DNA from: Nakamurella panacisegetis
GTDB taxonomy: Bacteria; Actinomycetota; Actinomycetes; Mycobacteriales; Nakamurellaceae
Length of the DNA: 64,000 bases
Direction: 5' to 3'
NCBI RefSeq assembly: GCF_900104535.1
Contig: NZ_LT629710.1
Location: forward strand, 4,871,501 to 4,935,500
Shown: positions 19,196-27,102 of the stretch, piece after piece
How the letters are laid out: every line of letters begins with the position of its first letter
Position numbering within the stretch: the stretch's first letter is position 1
Translations under genes and position numbers: made by a program
Notes under the pieces: generated by a model
The model's input: the letters and a program-made list of their open reading frames with translations, nothing else
The model's database searches: none
What the model was told of the DNA's origin: nothing

Positions 19196-19669
19196 CTACG
19201 ACTCGCTGAGCGTGAGGGTGGCCAGATCGAACTCGCGCACCGCCGTCTCCAATTCGGCGACGGTCGGGGTCCGGCCGACGGTGATCTGCAGACCCAGCTG
19301 ACGCCGGGCGGCCTTCCACCCGATGCGCTCGATCACCCGGTGGAGATTGGTGGCCACCGACCGGCAATCCTCGTCCAGACTGGCCCGCATGGTCCGGCGC
19401 CGCCCGCGATGAGTCACCTCGATATCCGTTCGGCCGCGGGCGTTGATCCGCCACCTGTGTTGGGTGGTGACCATCAGCCGGCCGTCGAAATCGATGTAGC
19501 TCACCGGGATGTCGTAGCGGCGGCCGGTCTTGCGCCCCCGCAGATGCAGCACCAGGACGCTCCGGTCCAGCAGGCCGTGCAGCGGCGACCGCAGCAGTCC
19601 GCGCACCACAGGGTTGATGGCATTGATCAGCCTTTGCGGGGGAACGCGCCGATCAACCGCTGTGCTCAT
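19196..19669 (-). CDS. Nitroreductase/F420-dependent split-barrel family protein (DUF385-like)
   Basis: 157 residues resembling the deazaflavin (F420)-dependent nitroreductase/quinone reductase fold. The conserved LHLRGRKTGRRYDIPVSY strand pair and GRLMVTTQHRWRIN are visible. These proteins reduce nitroaromatics, quinones or lipids using F420, but some relatives bind FMN or haem, so the cofactor is not certain. It lies 6 bp after the 2TM protein gene, and the two are probably co-transcribed. Confidence 0.75.
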   Translation of the reverse strand: MSTAVDRRVPPQRLINAINPVVRGLLRSPLHGLLDRSVLVLHLRGRKTGRRYDIPVSYIDFDGRLMVTTQHRWRINARGRTDIEVTHRGRRRTMRASLDEDCRSVATNLHRVIERIGWKAARRQLGLQITVGRTPTVAELETAVREFDLATLTLSES

Positions 19670-19675
19670 CGACGA

Positions 19676-19963
19676 TCACGACCGGGTCCGCAACTGGTCC
19701 ATCGTCCGCCTGATCTCGGTCTCGGTCGGCAACTCGCGACTGAAGGCATCCCAGGCGGCGCCGACGACCCCGATCCCCCACGGCACGATGACGAACACCG
19801 GCCAGAAGAACTTGGCCCCGGTCACCGCCCAGATCACCACCAGCGCCAGGTTGATCACGACGTACATGAGCACGTGGATCCGGAAGTCACGCTGCTTCTT
19901 CCACCGCTTCACCGCCCGCGCCCGCAGTTCCTGCTCGTCGGTGGTGGTCATTTCCTCGCTCAC
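19676..19963 (-). CDS. Small 2TM-domain protein
   Basis: 95 residues. A charged N-terminus (RARAVKRWKKQRDFRIH) is followed by two transmembrane helices (about 30-49 and 53-70) and an acidic/basic tail. This is the 2TM domain layout (PF13239), often seen alone or fused to kinases in bacteria. An internal ATG at residue 5 is an alternative start. Function unknown. Confidence 0.8.
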   Translation of the reverse strand: MSEEMTTTDEQELRARAVKRWKKQRDFRIHVLMYVVINLALVVIWAVTGAKFFWPVFVIVPWGIGVVGAAWDAFSRELPTETEIRRTMDQLRTRS

Positions 19964-20134
19964 CTGGCACCTCTTCCCGTTGCAACGACGCCCTCATCGA
20001 CGTGCTGAGATCCGGTTTCGGCTTCCGAGCATGCCGCGCCCGGCCGGTGCTGACCTACGGCCGAAAGCCCCTGGTGCGCGGGTCGAAAGTCACACGATGG
20101 TCAGCGGCGCGGGGCCGGGCCCTGGGGGTGAGCC

Positions 20135-20153
20135 CGGGACCGGGCCGGTCCCG
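20135..20153 (-). terminator. GC-rich hairpin downstream of tRNA-Pro
   Basis: Almost perfect 19-nt palindrome, CGGGACCGG paired with CCGGTCCCG about a single central base. It lies about 50 nt past the 3' end of the leftward tRNA-Pro and inside a longer G/C-rich stem region (about 20110-20165). Probable tRNA terminator. Confidence 0.55.
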
Positions 20154-20204
20154 GCCGGGCTTCCCGGTGGAATGCGTCCGTTGCTCACGCTCGTTCGTAC
20201 TGAG

Positions 20205-20278
20205 TCGGGATGACAGGATTTGAACCTGCGACCCTCCGCTCCCAAAGCGGATGCGCTACCAAGCTGCGCTACATCCCG
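20205..20278 (-). tRNA. tRNA-Pro (anticodon TGG)
   Basis: 74-nt cloverleaf on the minus strand. Acceptor CGGGATG pairs with CATCCCG, the discriminator is A, the D-arm has AGCTTGGT, the anticodon loop is TTTGGGA (anticodon TGG), and the T-loop is TTCAAAT. CCA is not encoded. Confidence 0.95.
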
Positions 20279-20374
20279 AGACTGCCGTGCCGCCCGGCGC
20301 CGACGGGGCGCGGTTGACCCGAGCAGCCTAACCGTTGGGCTACCATTACCGTGCACGGCAACGAGGCCGGCAGC

Positions 20375-20445
20375 GCGGGCGTAGCACAATGGTAGTGCCT
20401 CAGTCTTCCAAACTGATTACGCGAGTTCGATTCTCGTCGCCCGCT
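20375..20445 (+). tRNA. tRNA-Gly (anticodon TCC)
   Basis: 71-nt cloverleaf. Acceptor GCGGGCG pairs with CGCCCGC, the discriminator is T, the anticodon loop is CTTCCAA (anticodon TCC), and the T-loop is TTCGATT. A CCA is encoded directly after it (20446-20448). Divergent from tRNA-Pro with 96 bp between the 5' ends. Confidence 0.95.
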
Positions 20446-20469
20446 CCAGTCTTCTCCCCCAGACCCGGA

Positions 20470-21102
20470 TCACCGCCTGGACCCGCCCCGGGTCGGCGCC
20501 GGATTGGTGATCACCAGTACGCCGACCGCAGGCTCCGTTCCGAGCGCCGCGAAGGTGTGCTCGACGTCGGACAGCCAGGTCACCGTCTCCCCTGCTCCGA
20601 CGCGCTGCGCTTGGCCGATTCTTCCCACCTCGGCCACACCGCTGACGATCGTCAGTTGCTCCCGCACCCCGGACCCGTGAGCCGGGGAGAGGCGCCGGCC
20701 GCCCGATGCGATGATCAGCCGGTAGACCTCAGTGGTGGCGCCCACCCCGATTTCGCCGATCACGTCCAGGAGGACCGCCGTGACGGCGTCGCCGCTGACC
20801 GCCCCGCGGAGCCCGACGGCCGGCGCCCCCAGGTCGATCAGGCTGGCCAGACCGACGCCGAGGGGCGCCGTCAGGGCATACAACGTCTCCAGGGTCGGAT
20901 TCCGCCGGCCGGCCTCCAGCTCGGACAGTGTGCCCTTGCCAAGGTTTGCCCGCCGGGCCAGTTCGGAGAGCGACAGCCCGGCCTGCTGACGGAACTCGGT
21001 GATGCGGCGGCCCACGATCACCGGGACGGCGAGAGCCGGTGGGCCGCCGGTCGGCGCCGCGGTCGCACCGGCCCTGGGGGCGAGGCGTGGAGCCTGGGAC
21101 AC
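20470..21102 (-). CDS. XRE-family transcriptional regulator with C-terminal cupin
   Basis: 210 residues. A helix-turn-helix of the XRE/Cro type lies at about 32-87 (LSLSELARRANLGKGTLSELEAGRRNPTL split over positions 44-72). A cupin-like barrel (about 110-200) contains the glycine and His positions of small-molecule-binding cupins (HGSGVREQL, HTFAALG). Divergent from the BenE transporter gene, with a 20-nt near-palindrome between them. It is therefore likely the local, ligand-responsive regulator of that transporter and of itself. Confidence 0.88.
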   Translation of the reverse strand: MSQAPRLAPRAGATAAPTGGPPALAVPVIVGRRITEFRQQAGLSLSELARRANLGKGTLSELEAGRRNPTLETLYALTAPLGVGLASLIDLGAPAVGLRGAVSGDAVTAVLLDVIGEIGVGATTEVYRLIIASGGRRLSPAHGSGVREQLTIVSGVAEVGRIGQAQRVGAGETVTWLSDVEHTFAALGTEPAVGVLVITNPAPTRGGSRR

Positions 21103-21140
21103 CGGCGTTCCTTCCGTTGCAGCTTCCGGTTAGAGTAGCC

Positions 21141-21160
21141 GCGTTCTGTATACGGAACGC
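21141..21160. promoter_or_regulatory. Candidate operator for the XRE-cupin regulator
   Basis: GCGTTCTGTATACGGAACGC: a 20-nt inverted repeat with nine of ten pairs matched and a central GTATAC. It lies in the 75-bp space between the divergent regulator and transporter genes, 18 nt before the transporter start, where a repressor would block its transcription. Confidence 0.65.
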
Positions 21161-21177
21161 GAGACACGGGAGAATCC

Positions 21178-22383
21178 ATGACGCACACGTCGGTCACGGC
21201 GAAACGTCCCACTGCGGACACCGGTGTCGGGCCAGCCGTCGTCGCCGGCGTCGTGACGGCCGTCGTCGGGTTCACCAGCTCCTTCGCGGTGGTGCTGGCC
21301 GGGCTGCGGGCGGTGGGCGCCGACACCGATCAGGCGGCCTCCGGTCTGCTGGTCCTGTGCGTGAGCATGGGGGCCGGATCGATCTTCTTCTCGTGGCGGC
21401 TGAAGATCCCCATGACGATGGCCTGGTCCACCCCCGGCGCGGCCCTGTTGGCCGGGTCGGCCATGCCGGCCGACGGTTTTGCCGCCGCCGTGCCCGCGTT
21501 CGCCCTGGCCGGGGCGCTCATCGCGCTGTGCGGACTGATCCGGCCGCTCGGCCGGGCCGTGGCCGCCATCCCCCCGGCGCTGGCCAACGCGATGCTGGCC
21601 GGAGTTCTGCTCACCCTGTGCGTCGAGCCGTTCCGGGCACTGAGCGCATCGCCCGCGGCCATCGCCCCGGTGGTGCTGACCTGGCTCGTGCTCACCCGGG
21701 TGGCCCGGCGCTGGGCCGTGCCGGGCGCCCTCGGGGTGGCCGTCGTGGTCATGGCCGTCACCGGGTCGTTCTCCCACCTGGCCGGCGCCCGCCTGGCACC
21801 GGTGGTGGTCGCGGTGTCGCCGTCGTGGGAGCCGGCGACGGTGGTGGCCATCGCCCTCCCGCTGTTCCTGGTCACCATGACCAGCCAGAACATCCCGGGG
21901 ATGGCCGTCCTGGCATCGTTCGGATACCGGCCCCGCCTCGCGCCGCCGCTGCTCTACACGGGGGGCGCCACCGTCGTCGGCGCCTTCGCCGGGGCCCACG
22001 CCATCAACCTGGCCGCCATCTCCGCGGCCCTGGCCGCCGGTCCCACCGCCCACCCGGACCCGGAGCGCCGGTGGGTCGCCGGGGTCACCTGCGGGGCGGT
22101 GTACCTGGTCCTCGGACCGGCGTCGGCCCTGGTCGCGGCGGTGGCCCAGGCTGCACCGGCCGGGATCATGGCGGCGATCGCCGGACTGGCCCTGATCGGC
22201 ACCTTCGCCTCGGCCGCCGGTTCCGCACTGGCCGACGGGGGCCATCGCGAAGCGGCCGCGGTGACCTTCCTGGTGGCCGCGTCGGGCGTCGCGTTCGGCG
22301 GGATCGGCGCGGCGTTCTGGGGTCTGCTGGCCGGCTCGGTGTACCTGCTGGTGATGCGCCGCCCCCTCTGGCCGCCGAGGTAG
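21178..22383 (+). CDS. BenE-family benzoate/proton symporter-like transporter
   Basis: 401-residue inner-membrane protein with 11-12 hydrophobic segments. It has BenE-family features: a GAGSIFFSWRLKIPMTMAWSTPG-like block near residues 77-100 and a MTSQNIPGMAVLASFGYRP-like block near 233-251. BenE proteins import aromatic acids such as benzoate. No aromatic degradation genes are nearby, so the actual substrate is unknown. Its divergent XRE-cupin neighbour and shared palindrome suggest ligand-controlled expression. Confidence 0.87.
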   Translation: MTHTSVTAKRPTADTGVGPAVVAGVVTAVVGFTSSFAVVLAGLRAVGADTDQAASGLLVLCVSMGAGSIFFSWRLKIPMTMAWSTPGAALLAGSAMPADGFAAAVPAFALAGALIALCGLIRPLGRAVAAIPPALANAMLAGVLLTLCVEPFRALSASPAAIAPVVLTWLVLTRVARRWAVPGALGVAVVVMAVTGSFSHLAGARLAPVVVAVSPSWEPATVVAIALPLFLVTMTSQNIPGMAVLASFGYRPRLAPPLLYTGGATVVGAFAGAHAINLAAISAALAAGPTAHPDPERRWVAGVTCGAVYLVLGPASALVAAVAQAAPAGIMAAIAGLALIGTFASAAGSALADGGHREAAAVTFLVAASGVAFGGIGAAFWGLLAGSVYLLVMRRPLWPPR

Positions 22384-22477
22384 CGGCACCCGAGCCGCTA
22401 AAGTGGCCGGGGTCGCATCCGCGCCCGATCTCGAAGAACTGCTCCTGATCTCTGTCCCGGAAAGGCCTGAAACAACG

Positions 22478-23698
22478 ATGACGGTCCGCAAGGTCGCACT
22501 GCTCACCGCCGGGGGTTTCGCCCCCTGCCTGTCGTCCGCGGTCGGCGGACTCATCGAGCGGTACACGGAACTGTCGCCCGAGGTCGAGATCATCGCCTAC
22601 AAGCACGGCTACCAGGGTCTGCTGTCCGGTGACTACATCACCGTGACGCCCCAGGTCCGGGCGAACGCCGGTCTGCTGCACCGATTCGGCGGATCCCCGA
22701 TCGGCAACTCCCGGGTCAAGCTGACCAACGTCAAGGACCTCGTCAAGCGCGGGCTGGTGAACGCCGGCGACGACCCGCTCAAGGTGGCCGCCGACCGGCT
22801 CACCGCCGACGGCGTCGACGTCCTGCACACCATCGGCGGCGACGACACGAACACCACGGCCGCCGACCTGGCCGCCTTCCTGGCCCAGCACGACTACGCG
22901 CTGACGGTGGTCGGGCTGCCCAAGACGATCGACAACGACGTCATCCCGATCCGGCAGTCCCTGGGTGCGTGGACCGCGGCCGAACAGGGGGCCGAGTTCG
23001 CCCGGAACATCATCGGGGAGCACAACTCCGGCTCCCGGATGCTCATCGTGCACGAAGTCATGGGCCGCCACTGCGGCTGGCTGACCGCGGCCACCGCGAA
23101 GGCCTACCGGAAGTGGCTGGACACGCAGGAGTGGCTGCCGGAGATCGGCTTGTCCCGGGAGGCCTGGGACGTGCACGCGGTCTACGTACCCGAGGCCGCG
23201 TTCGACCTCGAGGCCGAGGCCGCCCGGCTGCGCGAGGTGATGGACACCGTCGGCAACGTGACCATCTTCCTGTCCGAAGGTGCGGGGCTGGAGACGATCG
23301 TCGCGCAGTTGGAGGCCTCGGGCGCCGACGTCCCGCGCGACCCGTTCGGCCACGTCCGTCTGGACGAGGTCAATCCGGGGGCCTGGTTCGCCAAGCAGTT
23401 CGCCGAGAAGCTCGGCGCGGAGAAGGTGATGGTCCAGAAGTCCGGTTACTACTCCCGCGCGGCCGCCGCCAACAGCGAGGATCTCCGCCTGATCAAGTCG
23501 ATGACGGACTACGCCGTCGACTGCGCGCTGCGCGGCGAACCGGGCGTGATCGGACACGACGAAGAGGCCGGAGATCGGTTGCGGGCCATCGAGTTCGCCC
23601 GGATCAAGGGCGGCAAGCCGTTCGACATCGGCACCGGCTGGTTCCGCGACCTGCTCGACGGCATCGGCCAGGCACCGGCGGTCGCGGCCGCCCACTGA
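22478..23698 (+). CDS. pfp: Pyrophosphate-dependent 6-phosphofructokinase
   Basis: 406 residues. Catalyses reversible phosphorylation of fructose-6-phosphate with pyrophosphate. GGDDT (120-124) has the second Asp that excludes ATP and marks PPi dependence, and PKTIDND (148-154) is the PPi-type catalytic motif with the catalytic base Asp. MGRHCGW (sugar-phosphate binding) and the C-terminal substrate-binding segment are present. ATG 22478 begins the conserved MTVRKVALLTAGG; 25 codons upstream in frame are not conserved. Length fits the clade of about 400-residue actinobacterial PPi-PFKs. Confidence 0.93.
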   Translation: MTVRKVALLTAGGFAPCLSSAVGGLIERYTELSPEVEIIAYKHGYQGLLSGDYITVTPQVRANAGLLHRFGGSPIGNSRVKLTNVKDLVKRGLVNAGDDPLKVAADRLTADGVDVLHTIGGDDTNTTAADLAAFLAQHDYALTVVGLPKTIDNDVIPIRQSLGAWTAAEQGAEFARNIIGEHNSGSRMLIVHEVMGRHCGWLTAATAKAYRKWLDTQEWLPEIGLSREAWDVHAVYVPEAAFDLEAEAARLREVMDTVGNVTIFLSEGAGLETIVAQLEASGADVPRDPFGHVRLDEVNPGAWFAKQFAEKLGAEKVMVQKSGYYSRAAAANSEDLRLIKSMTDYAVDCALRGEPGVIGHDEEAGDRLRAIEFARIKGGKPFDIGTGWFRDLLDGIGQAPAVAAAH

Positions 23699-23768
23699 AC
23701 CAGCGCCCCGGCTGACCGCGGCGGAAAACGGCGGGACAACGACCACCGCGTACGGCAAGCTCGTGCCA

Positions 23769-25034
23769 ATGACCGGAACCCACGACCAGCCGCCCGCCCC
23801 GACCAGCACCACGGGGGCGGGCGGCTTCGTCGTTCGCGCCCTCTCGGACACTTCGGAGGCGGACTGGGCCGCGGCCACTCGGGTCGACGCCCTGGCCTTC
23901 GGCTACGTCCCCGACGCCGACTACCTCGATCGCTTCCTGCGGCCGCAGTACGACCTCGGGCGCTTCACCGGTGTCTTCGATCCGGCCCTGGGCGATCTGA
24001 TGGTGGGCCTCGGCGGCATCCAATCGCGGTCACTCACGTTCCCGGGTCGGGGGCCGTCGCCGGTCGCGGCCGTGACCTGGGTTGCCGTCCGTCCGGACCA
24101 GCAGCGGCGGGGCGCGCTCCGGCACGTGATGACCCACCAGCTGCACGCCGACGGCATCGAGCCGATCGCCGTGCTCACGGCCAGCGAGGCCGGGATCTAC
24201 GGCCGCTTCGGGTACGGGTTGGCCACCAACCGGACCCGGCGGGAAATCACCACTCCGGCCCGCCTGCGACCGGGCACCGTCACCGATCCGGTGCTGGAGA
24301 TGCCCAGGGCCGAGGCGATGCCGCTGATGCGGGCGATCCACGATCGCGTCCGCCCGGTCGCGGTCGGCTATCTGGACCGCACGGATGCGGTCTGGGAACA
24401 CCTGCTGTCCGAGCACCCGTTCGCGGCCGCCGGTCGCCCGGCGCGTCGATTCGTCCTGCACCCGGACGGCTATCTGTCCTTCCGGGTCGCGGATTCGTTC
24501 GGCGACGGCGGCCCGGACTCGAAGCTGACCGTCGGTGAGATCTGCGCCGCGACCCCTGCCGCCCGGGCCTCGTTGTGGCGTCACGTGCTGTCTTATCCGC
24601 TGGTCCGGACCGTGCAGGTCCCTCTGGCCGGGGTCGACGAACCCCTGATCGACCTGCTCGACGATCCGAGGGCGCTGTCCACCGCCGTCTCCGACCACGT
24701 GTGGGTCCGGTTGGTCCGCCTGACCGACGCGATCGATCGGCGAACCTACTCGGCGACGGCCCGGGTGACCGTCGCGGTCACGGACCGCTTCTGCCCGTGG
24801 AACGACGGCGTGTTCGCGCTGGACCTCGACGCCGACGGCGGACGAGCTCATCAGGTTGACGATGAGCCGGAGATCCGTTGCGACATAGCGGATCTGGGCA
24901 GCGCCTTCCTCGGCGGCACCCGCATCGCCCGGCTCGCCACAGCCGGCCGCGTCACCGGCGACCCGGCCGCGATCGGCCGTCTGGACGCGGCCATGGCCAC
25001 GCCGTTGCGCCCGTTCACCCCTGAGGGGTTCTGA
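23769..25034 (+). CDS. Eis-like multi-domain GNAT acetyltransferase
   Basis: 421 residues. The N-terminal GNAT domain (about 20-150) contains VAAVTWVAVRPDQQRRGALR, the acetyl-CoA loop region, and IYGRFGYGLAT. A second degenerate GNAT domain (about 160-300) and a C-terminal sterol-carrier-like domain (about 315-421) follow. This is the layout of the Eis family, which acetylates aminoglycosides and protein lysines in mycobacteria. The C-terminus ends in Gly-Phe, consistent with the free C-terminal carboxylate that serves in catalysis. An in-frame GTG two codons earlier is an alternative start. Substrate is not deducible. Confidence 0.88.
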   Translation: MTGTHDQPPAPTSTTGAGGFVVRALSDTSEADWAAATRVDALAFGYVPDADYLDRFLRPQYDLGRFTGVFDPALGDLMVGLGGIQSRSLTFPGRGPSPVAAVTWVAVRPDQQRRGALRHVMTHQLHADGIEPIAVLTASEAGIYGRFGYGLATNRTRREITTPARLRPGTVTDPVLEMPRAEAMPLMRAIHDRVRPVAVGYLDRTDAVWEHLLSEHPFAAAGRPARRFVLHPDGYLSFRVADSFGDGGPDSKLTVGEICAATPAARASLWRHVLSYPLVRTVQVPLAGVDEPLIDLLDDPRALSTAVSDHVWVRLVRLTDAIDRRTYSATARVTVAVTDRFCPWNDGVFALDLDADGGRAHQVDDEPEIRCDIADLGSAFLGGTRIARLATAGRVTGDPAAIGRLDAAMATPLRPFTPEGF

Positions 25035-25066
25035 TCGGTCGCGCTCCGGTACGGCATGCTGACCAC

Positions 25067-25660
25067 ATGGAAAGACCACGTCGCCGCTCGGCCGGCCGCC
25101 CCGCCGGACCGCCGAACCCGGTGGCCGAGGCGGAGGCTCCGGTCGCGCCACCGCAATCGGTGGAGCCGGCGGCCGAGCCGACCCCGGCCCTCGCCGCCGA
25201 TCGTCCGGCGGTGGCGGCGAGTGACGAACCGCCTCAGCATCGCCGCCGCCAGCGGCAGGGACGTCAGGGCCGGGACGGCGGGTCCCGCAGTCCGGATACC
25301 GCGCCGCCGGCATCGCCCCCGGACGAGCCGACCGGACCGCCACGCGGCGAACGTCACCTTCCGGCGGCCCGCGACGACCGACGCCGGGAATCGGCCATGG
25401 AGCGATCACTTCGGGCCCTGGTGTCGACCCGGACCACGCAACTTCCTCCGACCGTGGCCATGCGGGCGCGAGAGGTCGCGAACCCCACGGCCGCGGATCT
25501 GGCCCGGGCGGAGGAGGAGCTGATCATCGTCCGTCGCTTCTACGTCCCGCCCGCTCCCCTCGTGGCCGGGAAGGCGGCCGCACCGCGGGAGGCCGAGTCG
25601 CGCGAGCCACGGCCGCGGTCCGAGAGCAAGCGGGGCCGACGGCCGCAGCACGGGGGCTGA
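25067..25660 (+). CDS. Disordered Pro/Arg-rich protein with a conserved helical core
   Basis: 197 residues. The N-terminal half is Pro/Ala/Arg-rich and probably unstructured. The only folded-looking part is residues about 108-165: MERSLRALVSTRTTQL, then an REVANPTAADLARAEEEL helix and IIVRRFYVPP. I recall a similar short conserved segment in small actinobacterial proteins of unknown function. The C-terminal tail is basic and Arg-rich. The frame runs head-to-tail from the Eis-like gene with 32 bp between them. Confidence 0.7.
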   Translation: MERPRRRSAGRPAGPPNPVAEAEAPVAPPQSVEPAAEPTPALAADRPAVAASDEPPQHRRRQRQGRQGRDGGSRSPDTAPPASPPDEPTGPPRGERHLPAARDDRRRESAMERSLRALVSTRTTQLPPTVAMRAREVANPTAADLARAEEELIIVRRFYVPPAPLVAGKAAAPREAESREPRPRSESKRGRRPQHGG

Positions 25661-25697
25661 GACCGGCCCGGATGAGAGGCGGTCCGGCCGTGCGCGA

Positions 25698-26180
25698 TCA
25701 GGGGACGACCAGCACCGGGAACTTCTGCGACGCCATCACCGCGCGGGACACCGATCCGGAAGCGATCCGGTGGACCAGCTCGGCAAACCCCTTGTGCCGC
25801 TTGCCGACCACCACGCAGGCAGCGTCCTTCTCCTCGGCCACCCGGATGAGCTCTCCGGCCGCCTCGCCGGTCACCGAGATCAACTCCCAGTCGACCCCTT
25901 CCAGTTCGCCGCCGGAGACCAACATCGCCCGGAGTCCGTCCTCGATGGCCTCCTCGGCGGTGTCGTTGGCATCCATCTCCTCGGGGATCGGCACGTATCC
26001 CTCGACCATCGGCATGGTGCGCCGCCGGACGTGCACCAGCAGGACCGGCCGCCCGAGCGCGCGAGCCAGGAACACGGCCGCCCGGAGCGGCCGACCGCAG
26101 GTGGTCGCGTTGTCCACCCCGATCACGACGGGGCCTGCGGCCAAATCGGGCGGAAGCGGTATGCCGGACGGACTCATCAT
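25698..26180 (-). CDS. Universal stress protein (UspA family)
   Basis: 160 residues from ATG 26180. Single USP domain: PVVIGVDNATTCGRPLRAA at the start, and near the C-terminus VVVGKRHKGFAELVHRIASG followed by SVSRAVM and PVLVVP. The ATP-binding pattern G-2x-G-9x-G-S/T is only partly kept (the second Gly is His), so nucleotide binding is uncertain. GAAGGGA lies about 15 nt upstream of the start. A second ATG follows the first directly. Confidence 0.88.
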   Translation of the reverse strand: MMSPSGIPLPPDLAAGPVVIGVDNATTCGRPLRAAVFLARALGRPVLLVHVRRRTMPMVEGYVPIPEEMDANDTAEEAIEDGLRAMLVSGGELEGVDWELISVTGEAAGELIRVAEEKDAACVVVGKRHKGFAELVHRIASGSVSRAVMASQKFPVLVVP

Positions 26181-26333
26181 CGAAATCACGGTCCCTTCGC
26201 TGGGTCGGATCAAGATCCAACCTAGCCCGAATCAGCCCATCGGGCGATCTACGCCGCACCCACCGCCCGGCCACCCCGCCGTTCTCCGCGGCCCGTGCAC
26301 TCGACCGCCACCCGAAGCGCCCACCGGGACCGG

Positions 26334-26987
26334 TCAGTCGAAGTCGAGGCCACCGGTTCGGGTGCGCTTGATCTCGAAGAAGTACGGGTAACCGGCCAGG
26401 GTCACGGTGGCGTCCCAGAGCTTGCCCGCCTCCTCGCCGCGCGGGATCTTGGAGATCACCGGGCCGAAGAAAGCCACGTCGTTGATGTGGATCGTGGGCG
26501 TACCGACGTCCGGTCCCACCTTGTCCATACCCGCGTGGTGGCTGGCCCGCAGGGCCTCGTCGTACTCGTCGGTGTCGGCCGCCGCAGCCAGTTCGGCGGG
26601 CAACCCAACCTCGGCCAACGACTCGGCGATCACCTGCGGGTAATCCTTGTTGCCCTGGTTGTGGATCCGCGTCCCCATCGCCGTGTAGAGCGCCGGGAGG
26701 ACACCGTCCCCCTTGGCCTGGGCGGCGGCGATGGCCACCCGCACCGGGCCCCACGCCTTGGTCATCAGCGAGCGATACTCCTCGGGCAGGTCGCGGCCCT
26801 CGTTCAACACGGCCAGGCTCATGACGTGGAACTCGACCTCGATGTCGCGGACCTTCTCCACCTCGAGGATCCAGCGGGAGGTGATCCAGCAGAACGGGCA
26901 CAGCGGATCGAACCAGAGGCCGGCCCGGTCTCGTCTGGTGCCGTCCGCGTCGGTGCCGGCTGACTCCGAGGAGAGGGTTGCTGTCAT
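26334..26987 (-). CDS. DsbA-family thiol oxidoreductase, mycothiol-dependent nitroreductase type
   Basis: 217 residues. Thioredoxin-fold DsbA-like protein with the active site C30-P-F-C33 in [15 protein letters not shown] and cis-Pro region [10 protein letters not shown]. It matches the Rv2466c group, which uses mycothiol for reduction and activates nitro-prodrugs; the motif there is CPWC. Start at ATG 26987, with GGAGG 7 nt upstream. Divergent from pepN across 115 bp, as in mycobacteria (Rv2466c next to pepN). Confidence 0.87.
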   Translation of the reverse strand: MTATLSSESAGTDADGTRRDRAGLWFDPLCPFCWITSRWILEVEKVRDIEVEFHVMSLAVLNEGRDLPEEYRSLMTKAWGPVRVAIAAAQAKGDGVLPALYTAMGTRIHNQGNKDYPQVIAESLAEVGLPAELAAAADTDEYDEALRASHHAGMDKVGPDVGTPTIHINDVAFFGPVISKIPRGEEAGKLWDATVTLAGYPYFFEIKRTRTGGLDFD

Positions 26988-27102
26988 GGGATGACCTCCG
27001 GTTGGGTTGACGGGCCTGTCGGGTGCACGAGGGGCAACCGCGACGGCGCCGGGAATGTTCCCCTCGCCGAACCAGGGCCCCACATCTGATCTGATGGAGC
27101 CT

